Assembly: GCA_002084505.1 (NCBI GenBank)
Contig: NBLK01000031.1
Span: 1 to 6,553 of the forward strand
Length of the DNA stretch: 6,553 nucleotides
Direction of reading: 5' to 3'
DNA from: Rickettsiaceae bacterium 4572_127
Lineage (GTDB): Bacteria > Pseudomonadota > Alphaproteobacteria > Rs-D84 > NBLK01
The notes beneath the pieces are model-generated. The model was not told the origin of the DNA. It saw only the letters and a program-made list of their open reading frames with translations, and did not search any database. Made by a program: the position numbers and the translations under genes. Positions 1 to 5,846 of the stretch are shown piece by piece (position 1 is the stretch's first letter; each line of letters opens with the position of its first letter).

Positions 1-2022
1 TAAAATCCCTTTAACTTTTTCCTTATTTGAAAAATCTAAATCAAACAAAAATTTACTTATAATATCAAAAGCAGAATCCGTGGATTCAGGAAGAACTTCA
101 CCGCCAATTATAAGATTAGCCGAAAATCCTGTCTCTCCATAAAATAATTCAGCATCTTCTGAAAATGAAAAAGTTCTTCCTAATTTTATTTTTTGCTCAA
201 AAACAAAATCTGATAATTTTTCATTTTTTGGAGAAAATTTACTCGCAACATCAACATAAATTCCAAGGAAAGGAATCAGCTTTTTTGGAACAGAAACTAA
301 GTCAAAATACACTCGCAAGACTTTATTTTCACCCTCATTTATAATTGGATGATAAAAAATCTCAACCTCATTCACCTTAGCAATTTGTGTCTCAATGCTT
401 TCAACTTTTTTAGGCATTGACGAGACTGACATATTCGGCAAAGGAGTTGGTTTTTCAGGCTTTTTTTCACTTTCGGCAAAATCTTCAACCTCGGCTTTAA
501 CCTTTTTTAATTCATCTTTTGAAAAGTTTTTTCTAATTTTTTTTAATTTTTTATCTAGTTTTTTTTCTTCCTTTTCCATCCATTTTGAATCAGGATTTAG
601 TAAAACAAATCCTTCTTGATTTTTTATAATCCATTTTTTTACTAAGTTTTCAAAAGCATCTTTTTTTGCTAAATCTTTTTTATACTCAGCAAAAATTTTG
701 TTTTTGTGTAGAAAAGAAAACATAGAGCTGTCTTGTGCAAAACTTCTGTAAAGCTCACCTTGTAGATACAAACCTTCATTTTTAACCCTGTGTTTTAGAT
801 TAAATTCAGCAGTAGAAATTGTCGCTTGAATTGCCTTATTAGAGAATCCATTTTCAACTATTTCTTTCAAGGCTTTTTTGTATTCTAACTGTATCTTTTT
901 TTTATTTTTAGATTCTATTCCTTCGGCATGAAGAACTAAAAGCAAGTGTCCATGCAGTCCCATTGCATCGACTGAAACATCGTTAGCTAATCCAGTTTGA
1001 ACCAATGCTTTTTTCAAAGGAGCATCTTCGTAGCCTGACAACAAATAAGCTAAACTTTTTGCTTTTTCTTCTGCTACAAAATCAGTGCTTTTCCCGATAG
1101 AATAAAAATATGCTAAATGTGATTTTTTTTCACCTTTTGCCGAAGGATAACTAGCAATAATTTTCTTCCCTTTTGCTTTTGCAAATTTTATATCCACAGG
1201 TTTTTTTTCTTCGTATTTTTTATAAACAGAATTTAGTTTTTCTAAATGTTTAGAAACATCTCCATTTCCGTAAAAGTAGGCAATACTATTAGATGGTGTA
1301 TAATGTTTTTTATGAAAATTCTTAAAAGCTTCGTAGCTTAAATCACCTATGTTTTTTGGATTTCCTCCATGACTAACATGTTTTCCGAAAAGACTTTTAA
1401 TCCCATTTATATATAACTGCTGTCCAACATTAGCATAAGCTTCTTTCATTTCATTGTAAACAATTCCGTTCATTATTAGCTTTTCATCTTCATCAAAATT
1501 ATATCTCCAGCCTTCTCTCATAAAAGTTTCTTTTTTCAGTAATGGATGAAAAACAGAATCCAAATAAATATCCATTAAATCTGAAAAATTTTGATCATAT
1601 AAAGTTGAAAAAGGATACATAACTATATTTTGGCTCGTCATAGCATTCATAAATGAGTGCGGAGAGGTTTCCCAATATTCAAAAAAAGGATCTTTTCCAC
1701 GGTATTTCTGTGAACCTGCCAAAACTGAATGCTCCATAATATGCGAAACCCCAGTCGAATCAGTAGTTGGAGCTTTGAAAAAAATTGAAAAAGTTTTATG
1801 ATTATCATCATTTTTCACATAAAGCACCTTTCCTTTTGTCTTTTCATGCTCAAATAAATAAGCAATTCCGCCAGTAGCAGAATCTACTTTTTGCTTTTCT
1901 TTTAATGTAAAACCTGCAATTTTATCATCTACTTCATAACCTTTGTCTTTTTTTGAAAACATGAAAATTCCTCCTAATACTAGTAATAAAATTACAGCAA
2001 TTATTTTTTTATTTTTAAGCAT
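1..2022 (-). CDS. M16C family zinc metallopeptidase (PreP/Cym1-like), N-terminal 674 residues, cut by the left edge
   Basis: The frame is open without a stop from ATG 2022 to base 1, giving 674 of the ~950-1000 residues usual for this family, so the C-terminal part lies outside. The inverted zinc motif HIMEH is at residues 94-98 and is followed by V-L-A-G-S-Q-K-Y and D-P-F-F. The third zinc ligand fits E191 in Y-N-E-M-K, spaced as in PreP. E-G-W-R-Y near 176 also matches the family. Residues ~60-200 form the catalytic M16 domain and ~220-420 the inactive M16 partner. A highly charged Lys/Glu linker (~483-525) and a Pro-rich stretch follow, then the M16C-associated domain. In the family the two halves form a clamshell that degrades short unstructured peptides such as cleaved targeting or signal peptides. 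Residues 7-22 are a hydrophobic stretch without a lipobox Cys, so I infer a signal anchor. Start 2022 has AAGGAG at 2028-2033, 5 nt upstream. A second start at 1962 is discussed separately. Confidence 0.9.
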   Translation of the reverse strand, partial: MLKNKKIIAVILLLVLGGIFMFSKKDKGYEVDDKIAGFTLKEKQKVDSATGGIAYLFEHEKTKGKVLYVKNDDNHKTFSIFFKAPTTDSTGVSHIMEHSVLAGSQKYRGKDPFFEYWETSPHSFMNAMTSQNIVMYPFSTLYDQNFSDLMDIYLDSVFHPLLKKETFMREGWRYNFDEDEKLIMNGIVYNEMKEAYANVGQQLYINGIKSLFGKHVSHGGNPKNIGDLSYEAFKNFHKKHYTPSNSIAYFYGNGDVSKHLEKLNSVYKKYEEKKPVDIKFAKAKGKKIIASYPSAKGEKKSHLAYFYSIGKSTDFVAEEKAKSLAYLLSGYEDAPLKKALVQTGLANDVSVDAMGLHGHLLLVLHAEGIESKNKKKIQLEYKKALKEIVENGFSNKAIQATISTAEFNLKHRVKNEGLYLQGELYRSFAQDSSMFSFLHKNKIFAEYKKDLAKKDAFENLVKKWIIKNQEGFVLLNPDSKWMEKEEKKLDKKLKKIRKNFSKDELKKVKAEVEDFAESEKKPEKPTPLPNMSVSSMPKKVESIETQIAKVNEVEIFYHPIINEGENKVLRVYFDLVSVPKKLIPFLGIYVDVASKFSPKNEKLSDFVFEQKIKLGRTFSFSEDAELFYGETGFSANLIIGGEVLPESTDSAFDIISKFLFDLDFSNKEKVKGIL
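1960..1975 (-). promoter_or_regulatory. Internal consensus Shine-Dalgarno and ATG within the M16C gene (possible second start, Met21)
   Basis: On the minus strand AGGAGG (1970-1975) lies 7 nt before an in-frame ATG (1960-1962), a better Shine-Dalgarno match than the AAGGAG of the upstream start. Initiation here would remove residues 1-20, which hold most of the hydrophobic segment, and give a soluble form. The AGGAGG arises from two Gly codons (GGA GGA), so it could also be chance. Confidence 0.4.
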
Positions 2023-2049
2023 TTTTTCTCCTTCTTAAACATATTTCTA

Positions 2050-2077
2050 ATTATAACTATTTCTATTTTAGAATCAA
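2050..2077 (-). promoter_or_regulatory. Promoter of the M16C peptidase gene
   Basis: Minus-strand TTGATT (2072-2077), a 16-bp spacer and a perfect TATAAT (2050-2055) form a sigma70-type promoter between the DUF4402 stop and the peptidase start. Transcription would begin near 2043, leaving an untranslated leader of only about 20 nt that ends in the Shine-Dalgarno. The rpsB promoter in this window has the same hexamers and spacer. Confidence 0.65.
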
Positions 2078-2084
2078 TCAAAAT

Positions 2085-2960
2085 CTAATAATCCACATTT
2101 ATCGAATATCGCCCTGAATACATTCCTGATTTTTGATTCGGATTAAGTTTTAACTGTCCTCCAACTTTTATATTTAGAGTTCCATTTTGAGAAATTACGG
2201 GAGATTGCCCTAAATTATGGCTTAAAGAATGCAACCGAATTGTAGAACCTGTTCCCCTTAGTTTTCCTTCTGTAAAAGAAATATGAACTTCTGTGTTTGA
2301 AGACCCAGTTAGAGAAAAAATCGCAGGCGAGCCACTTCCTCCAACAAATTTAGCATTTCCAGAAACATTTTCTAATATCCCATTATGATTTAGTTTTATA
2401 GTCCCGCCAGAATTTCCATTAACTACATCAGAAAAAAACATTGGAGCCTGCTCATAAATAGTCATTGGAGTTGGGGTTATTTCAATTTCTGCATAGCCAG
2501 TGTGGTATTTCCATTGCTGTTTTAATTTAGAGTATTTATACCCAACCGAATAAGACCCTGAATACATACCGGGTTTTTGATTAGCATTTATAACTGCTGA
2601 AGCTCCGATGCTAAAATTGTGCTCACCTTTTCCGTCTAGCGATACTCGCAGAGGCACTCCTGTTTCAAAAATTATTGATCGTCCAGAACCAGTAAAATCT
2701 CCGTCAGAAAAAATAACTTCGACTAGGCTGTATGGTTCTCCAATTATTTTAAATTTTCCAATTTGTCCTTGTCCTGTAAAAGTATGTCCTCCACTTTTAG
2801 AGATGCATCCTGAGTGCGAATCACTTTTTTTTATTTCTCCGCGAATCGGCATAGAAATTGTTTTGCAAAATGATAAATGCTCTTTTTCTACGATAGTTTG
2901 TGAGAATATAATCTTAGGCAAAAAAACTAAAAGAAAAAAGTGTTTTATAAAAAGATTCAT
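2085..2960 (-). CDS. Exported protein with two tandem DUF4402-type beta domains
   Basis: 291 residues, start ATG 2960 with AAGGAG (2966-2971) 5 nt upstream, stop TAG. Residues 1-20 are a hydrophobic signal peptide, probably cut near I-F-S|Q-T, so the product is exported. The mature part has two copies of a Gly/Ser-rich beta module. The first ends N-Q-K-P-G-M-Y-S-G-S-Y-S-V (127-139) and the second ends N-Q-K-S-G-M-Y-S-G-R-Y-S-I (275-287), closing with N-V-D-Y at the C-terminus. The motif G-x-Y-S-G-x-Y-x-(I/V)-x-V-x-Y ending the domain is typical of DUF4402 (PF14352), a family of unknown function usually found as secreted or surface proteins. Repeat 1 carries two Cys (32 and 52) that could form a disulphide after export; repeat 2 has none. 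The segment between repeats (~142-160) is Lys/Trp/Tyr-rich. It is divergent from the single-domain relative at 3110. The role is unknown; a surface structural or pilin-like subunit is a guess. Confidence 0.8.
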   Translation of the reverse strand: MNLFIKHFFLLVFLPKIIFSQTIVEKEHLSFCKTISMPIRGEIKKSDSHSGCISKSGGHTFTGQGQIGKFKIIGEPYSLVEVIFSDGDFTGSGRSIIFETGVPLRVSLDGKGEHNFSIGASAVINANQKPGMYSGSYSVGYKYSKLKQQWKYHTGYAEIEITPTPMTIYEQAPMFFSDVVNGNSGGTIKLNHNGILENVSGNAKFVGGSGSPAIFSLTGSSNTEVHISFTEGKLRGTGSTIRLHSLSHNLGQSPVISQNGTLNIKVGGQLKLNPNQKSGMYSGRYSINVDY

Positions 2961-3003
2961 TTGTTCTCCTTTTGTGTTATTTTTGTTCTAAGTATGTAAA
3001 TAA

Positions 3004-3033
3004 AATATACAACTTTAAGTTTTTTTATTGCCA
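3004..3033 (-). promoter_or_regulatory. Possible promoter of the tandem DUF4402 gene
   Basis: On the minus strand TATATT (3004-3009) lies 18 bp from TGGCAA (3028-3033). The -35 match is poor, so this is tentative. Its -35 hexamer would be the same six bases used, on the other strand, as the TTGCCA of the divergent promoter. Confidence 0.25.
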
Positions 3034-3056
3034 TAGAATTAAAACTATGATACAAT
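3028..3056 (+). promoter_or_regulatory. Strong extended -10 promoter of the 3110 gene
   Basis: TTGCCA (3028-3033), a 17-bp spacer and TACAAT (3051-3056) preceded by TGA (extended -10 TGn) give a strong sigma70-type promoter, start near 3063. A second extended -10, TGC-TATAAT (TATAAT at 3076-3081), follows but has no convincing -35, so it is either a minor tandem promoter or chance. The leader runs ~46 nt to the ATG and contains AAGGAG at 3097-3102. Confidence 0.7.
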
Positions 3057-3064
3057 TTATAGTT
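3043..3064. promoter_or_regulatory. Inverted repeat bracketing the -10 box, candidate operator
   Basis: AACTAT (3043-3048) and ATAGTT (3059-3064) are a perfect 6-bp inverted repeat with a 10-bp gap that contains the -10 element. A third half-like CTATA lies at 3075-3079, mirroring TATAG at 3058-3062. The placement would let a dimeric repressor block the plus-strand promoter. Short AT-rich inverted repeats arise easily by chance in such DNA. Confidence 0.25.
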
Positions 3065-3109
3065 GTAGCAGGTGCTATAATAAAAATAAAGTAAAAAAGG
3101 AGAGAGACT

Positions 3110-3619
3110 ATGAAAAAACTACTTGGCGTGTCATTATTGGCATTAACAACTATGTTCGGTTCAAACGCAGCGGAAGCTGTAAGTGCTGACGGAGAAGCTA
3201 GAATTAACATGATTCAGGCTTTGACTTTAACTCAGACTCAATCAATCAACTATGGAGACACAGCGGTTGATGGAGCGGGAACAGTTAATATGGCTCATTC
3301 ATCTGGAGCTATTACTTGTTCAGGGTTTAATTCACATTCATGTCCTGCGACTGGAACAACAGGGGCGTTTTCTGTTTCTGGAAAATCAAATACTTCTGTT
3401 GCTGTTTCTGTAACTTCAAATGCTACTATGTCTCATTCAGATTCTAGTACTTTGACTTTTATCCCTTCATTAAGTTCAACTAGTGTGACACTTGATGGAA
3501 GTGGAGCAGGAAATATATCAGTTGGTGGAGCGGTTGCTTTGACTGGAACTGAATCTGCGGGTGAGTATTCTACGACTAATAGTGGTGGAGTTCCTTACCA
3601 AATAAATGTTGTTTATTAA
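3110..3619 (+). CDS. Exported single-domain DUF4402-type protein, likely abundant
   Basis: 169 residues, ATG 3110 with AAGGAG (3097-3102) 7 nt upstream. The N-terminus is a classic Sec signal peptide: M-K-K, a hydrophobic core, then A-A-E-A as a signal peptidase I site after residue 23. The mature ~146 residues are Ser/Thr/Gly/Ala-rich with few charges, alternating beta-strand patterns and no further membrane segment. G-A-F-S-V-S-G (85-91), the stretch N-I-S-V-G-G-A-V-A-L (135-144) and G-E-Y-S-T-T with a final Y-Q-I-N-V-V-Y are the usual landmarks of DUF4402 (PF14352). Two Cys (70 and 78) could pair in an oxidising compartment. A strong extended -10 promoter, a good Shine-Dalgarno, a clean terminator and visibly less AT-biased codons than the neighbours suggest high expression. 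Function is not known; secreted or surface structural subunit is an inference. It is divergently paired with a two-domain relative. Confidence 0.85.
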   Translation: MKKLLGVSLLALTTMFGSNAAEAVSADGEARINMIQALTLTQTQSINYGDTAVDGAGTVNMAHSSGAITCSGFNSHSCPATGTTGAFSVSGKSNTSVAVSVTSNATMSHSDSSTLTFIPSLSSTSVTLDGSGAGNISVGGAVALTGTESAGEYSTTNSGGVPYQINVVY

Positions 3620-3638
3620 AAAATAACATTTTACTTTC

Positions 3639-3670
3639 AAACGGACTTGCAGACGCAAGTCCGTTTTTTT
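3639..3670 (+). terminator. Intrinsic terminator of the 3110 gene
   Basis: A perfect 12-bp stem (3639-3650 with 3655-3666, core ACGGACTTGC/GCAAGTCCGT) with AGAC loop runs into seven T (3664-3670). It begins 19 nt after the stop codon and indicates a single-gene transcript. Confidence 0.95.
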
Positions 3671-3704
3671 ATACAAAAATAGCACTCTTGATGAAAAAAT
3701 TGAT

Positions 3705-3748
3705 TTGTCAAAAAAAGACTTGTTTTTTACTATTTTGTTTTATATAGT
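3705..3748 (+). promoter_or_regulatory. Promoter region of the small ORF at 3782 (two overlapping candidates)
   Basis: Candidate one: TTGTCA (3705-3710), 17-bp spacer, TACTAT (3728-3733). Candidate two: TTGTTT (3720-3725), 17-bp spacer, TATAGT (3743-3748). Both have ideal spacing and point toward the small ORF, starting transcription about 25-40 nt before it. They sit just downstream of a strong terminator, which suggests a separate unit. Confidence 0.5.
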
Positions 3749-3781
3749 GAATCTAAGTTAATAAAATAAAAAGGATGTTTT

Positions 3782-3958
3782 ATAACAAAAAAAAATAATG
3801 AGAAATTAGTTACTAAGAGTGAGTTTGAGGTTGCTATAAATTTTTTAAAAAATGATCAAGAAACACATATGTCGCAAACAGAAAACGATAATCCTGTTTA
3901 TAAGGAAATGTATAAAAAAGCAGTAAGAGATATTGCAATTTATAAATCGCAGAGATAA
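3782..3958 (+). CDS. Small hydrophilic protein of ~58 residues without a canonical start codon
   Basis: The frame is open from after the TAA at 3767-3769 to TAA 3956-3958. It reads T-K-K-N-N-E-K-L-V-T-K-S-E-F-E-V-A-I near the start and ends V-R-D-I-A-I-Y-K-S-Q-R: soluble, charged, no signal peptide or membrane segment, family not recognised. The only ATG in frame is at 3868, which would leave 29 residues without a good Shine-Dalgarno. AAAAAGG (to 3774) lies 7 nt before an ATA codon at 3782, exactly where a start should be. Alternatively ATG 3775 begins M-F-Y-N-K-K-K and stops at TAA 3796, but dropping one A from the A9 run (3787-3795) would join it to the long frame. Promoters upstream and a terminator directly after the stop support a real gene. 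It may use ATA initiation, depend on slippage, carry a lost start, or reflect a base error. Confidence 0.5.
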   Translation: MTKKNNEKLVTKSEFEVAINFLKNDQETHMSQTENDNPVYKEMYKKAVRDIAIYKSQR

Positions 3959-3987
3959 AAAAAGTTCCATTATATGGAACTTTTTTT
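3957..3987. terminator. Bidirectional intrinsic terminator between the small ORF and tsf
   Basis: AAAGTTCCAT (3961-3970) and ATGGAACTTT (3974-3983) form a 10-bp stem with a 3-nt TAT loop, flanked by A-runs on the left and T-runs on the right. It therefore works for the plus-strand small ORF (it overlaps that stop codon) and for the minus-strand rpsB-tsf operon, whose last stop is at 4004. Confidence 0.85.
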
Positions 3988-4003
3988 ATTGTTTTTTTGA
4001 AAT

Positions 4004-4894
4004 TTAACTTAATTGCTTAGCGACTTCATCAGCTAGGTTTTCACATTTTTTCTCAATTCCATCTCCAAGAATAAATGCTTTATATTCAGTCAATTCAGCT
4101 CCTGCTTCTTTCAAGATATCTTTAACTTTTTTCTTAGGTTCCATTACAAAAGCCTGTTCTAGTAAAACAATTTCTCCAAAGAATTTTTGCATTCTACCAA
4201 CAAGCATTTTTTCAACAACAGCTTCTGGTTTTCCAGATGCAAGTGCTTGATCTTTTAGAATTTTTTCTTCACGATTTTTAACTTCATCACTAACATCAGC
4301 AACAGATAAAAAATCTGGTTTTGCGGCAGCAATATGCATCGCTACTTTTTTACCAACTTCTTCTAACTTAGAATTATCAGAACCTTTTAGTCCAACTAAA
4401 ACTCCAATTTTACCCATATTATCCGCAACTGATCCATGAATATAACTAGCAATAGCATCAGCTTTAATTGTAGCAGATCGTCTGATTGATAAATTTTCTC
4501 CAATAGAAGCGATTTTATCAGTTAAAACATCGGCAACTGATTTTTCTCCGCCTGCATATTTTGATTTTTTTAGAGAATCAACACACTCTCCATTTTCAAT
4601 AGCAGTTTCAACAACTCCCTTTGCGAAATCTTGGAAGTCTGAATTTCTAGCGACAAAATCTGTTTCGGCATTAACCTCAACAATCGCTCCAACACCATTT
4701 TTTTTAGCAATAGCAATCACACCTTCGGCAGTAATTCTCCCTGCTTTTTTTTGTGCTTTTGAGATTCCTTTTTTTCTCATTAAATCAATAGCAGATTCTA
4801 AATCTCCTTTTGTTTCGACAAGAGCTTTTTTACATTCCATCATTCCAACGCCAGTTTTTTGACGAAGTTCTTTAACCATTTGTGCTTTAATCAC
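4004..4894 (-). CDS. tsf: Elongation factor Ts
   Basis: 296 residues, cytoplasmic. EF-Ts releases GDP from EF-Tu so that it can reload GTP. The N-terminal UBA-like EF-Tu binding domain includes V-K-E-L-R-Q-K-T-G-V-G-M-M-E-C-K-K-A-L (7-25). The core carries the hallmark E-T-D-F-V-A-R-N (77-84) and G-K-I-G-V-L-V, and the second dimerisation subdomain includes S-G-K-P-E and G-R-M-Q-K-F-F-G-E plus V-L-L-E-Q. Length matches the usual ~280-300 residue form. The chosen start is GTG 4894: AAGGAT lies 6 nt upstream inside the rpsB end, and residues I-K-A-Q-M-V-K-E-L align with the normal N-terminus. An in-frame ATG five codons later would also preserve most of the domain. The gene overlaps rpsB by 8 nt, so translation is probably coupled to S2. 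It is the last gene of the operon. Confidence 0.96.
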   Translation of the reverse strand: MIKAQMVKELRQKTGVGMMECKKALVETKGDLESAIDLMRKKGISKAQKKAGRITAEGVIAIAKKNGVGAIVEVNAETDFVARNSDFQDFAKGVVETAIENGECVDSLKKSKYAGGEKSVADVLTDKIASIGENLSIRRSATIKADAIASYIHGSVADNMGKIGVLVGLKGSDNSKLEEVGKKVAMHIAAAKPDFLSVADVSDEVKNREEKILKDQALASGKPEAVVEKMLVGRMQKFFGEIVLLEQAFVMEPKKKVKDILKEAGAELTEYKAFILGDGIEKKCENLADEVAKQLS

Positions 4895-5846
4895 GGGGGA
4901 TCCTTTTTTTCTTCACGACTTTTTCAGTTTTCACAACTTCTTTTTTAGCTATAACTTTTTTCTTTACGGCTTTTTTTACTACTTTTTCAGTTTTCACAAC
5001 TTCTTTTTTTGCTATAACTTTTTTCTTTACAACTTCTTTCACTACTTTCTTTTCAACTGGCTTTTTTTCGACAGGTTTAATTTCTTTTTTTTCAGGTTTT
5101 GGTTCTGCTTTTTCTTCTGTGAGTTCTTTTTCAACAGATTTTTTATCAACCGCAGATAAAAATTGTTCTAAACCACTTAGAATTGCTTCTGAAAATAAGT
5201 CAGTATAAAGAGCTATTGATTTTGACGAATCATCATTGCCGGGAATTACAAAATCGATTCCATCAGGATTAGAATTAGTATCACAAATCGCAATTACAGG
5301 AATATCTAATTTTTTCGCCTCAGCAAGAGCATTTTTCTCACGAACAATATCTATAATAATGACAGCAGATGGACGATGCATTTTGCGAATCCCACCAAGA
5401 GCATTATTTAATTTTTCTTGCTGACGAGACATATTCAATTGTTCTTTTTTTGTATAGCCCAATTCCTCAGCATTTTCGATATCTTTTTCAATTTTCTCTA
5501 ATCTTTTAATAGATTTTGAAATAGTCTTAAAATTCGTAAGCATTCCACCTAACCAGCGGTGATTCACAAAGAATTGTCCTGTTTTTTCAGCTGCTTCACG
5601 AACTTTTTCTGTTGCTTGATTTTTAGTTCCAACGAATAAAACTTGCCCACCTGTTGAAGTAATTTTTTCTAAAAAAGCAAGAGCTTCTGCCATCATTGGG
5701 GCTGTTTGTCTAACATCTATGATACTGATTTTATTTCTAGTAGCATAAATATATGGAGACATTTTAGGATTTCGTCTGCGAGATTGATGCCCAAAATGCA
5801 CACCATTTTCCACGAGAGTTTTTACATTAATTTTTGGAAGAGTCAT
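4887..5846 (-). CDS. rpsB: Ribosomal protein S2 with a Lys-rich repeat tail
   Basis: 319 residues, a component of the 30S subunit contacting S1 and the 16S rRNA head. The core is at residues 1-232. It includes V-H-F-G-H-Q (16-21), N-P-K-M-S-P-Y-I-Y (26-34), F-V-G-T-K (71-75), N-H-R-W-L-G-G-M-L-T-N (95-105) and I-P-G-N-D-D (201-206), all hallmark S2 segments. The start is ATG 5846, with AAGGA 5 nt upstream. A longer frame from GTG 5900 would add 18 residues overlapping the structured leader, so I reject it. The tail (233-319) is an extension beyond the usual ~240-260 residue family length. It is dominated by Lys, Glu, Val and Pro and contains a 21-residue-period repeat (274-290 and 295-311 share K-K-K-V-I-A-K-K-E-V-V-K). 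It is probably disordered or helical and may bind RNA. The gene leads the operon with tsf, as in most bacteria. Confidence 0.97.
   Translation of the reverse strand: MTLPKINVKTLVENGVHFGHQSRRRNPKMSPYIYATRNKISIIDVRQTAPMMAEALAFLEKITSTGGQVLFVGTKNQATEKVREAAEKTGQFFVNHRWLGGMLTNFKTISKSIKRLEKIEKDIENAEELGYTKKEQLNMSRQQEKLNNALGGIRKMHRPSAVIIIDIVREKNALAEAKKLDIPVIAICDTNSNPDGIDFVIPGNDDSSKSIALYTDLFSEAILSGLEQFLSAVDKKSVEKELTEEKAEPKPEKKEIKPVEKKPVEKKVVKEVVKKKVIAKKEVVKTEKVVKKAVKKKVIAKKEVVKTEKVVKKKRIPRD
4918..5030. repeat. Two 50-bp direct repeats in the rpsB 3' end
   Basis: Copies at 4918-4967 and 4981-5030 are offset by 63 bp and differ at one base (A versus T in the T-run before GCT). The period is 21 codons, so the frame is kept and the protein gains a repeated Lys/Val/Glu block. 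Near identity at DNA level, not only protein level, suggests recent duplication by slippage or unequal recombination. Confidence 0.9.

Noticed and set aside
395..619. Plus-strand open frame of 74 codons
   Set aside because: It is a Phe/Ser-rich shadow of the Lys/Glu-rich linker of the M16C gene on the other strand, with no Shine-Dalgarno.
2608..2991. Plus-strand open frame of 127 codons
   Set aside because: Antisense to the tandem DUF4402 gene, whose signal peptide, domain repeats and Shine-Dalgarno are convincing; the antisense product has no recognisable pattern.
3025..3210. Minus-strand hydrophobic frame of 61 codons
   Set aside because: It overlaps the promoter and signal peptide of the 3110 gene antisense; its hydrophobicity reflects the AT-rich DNA.
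5236..5424. Plus-strand open frame inside rpsB
   Set aside because: Shadow of a highly conserved part of the S2 gene.
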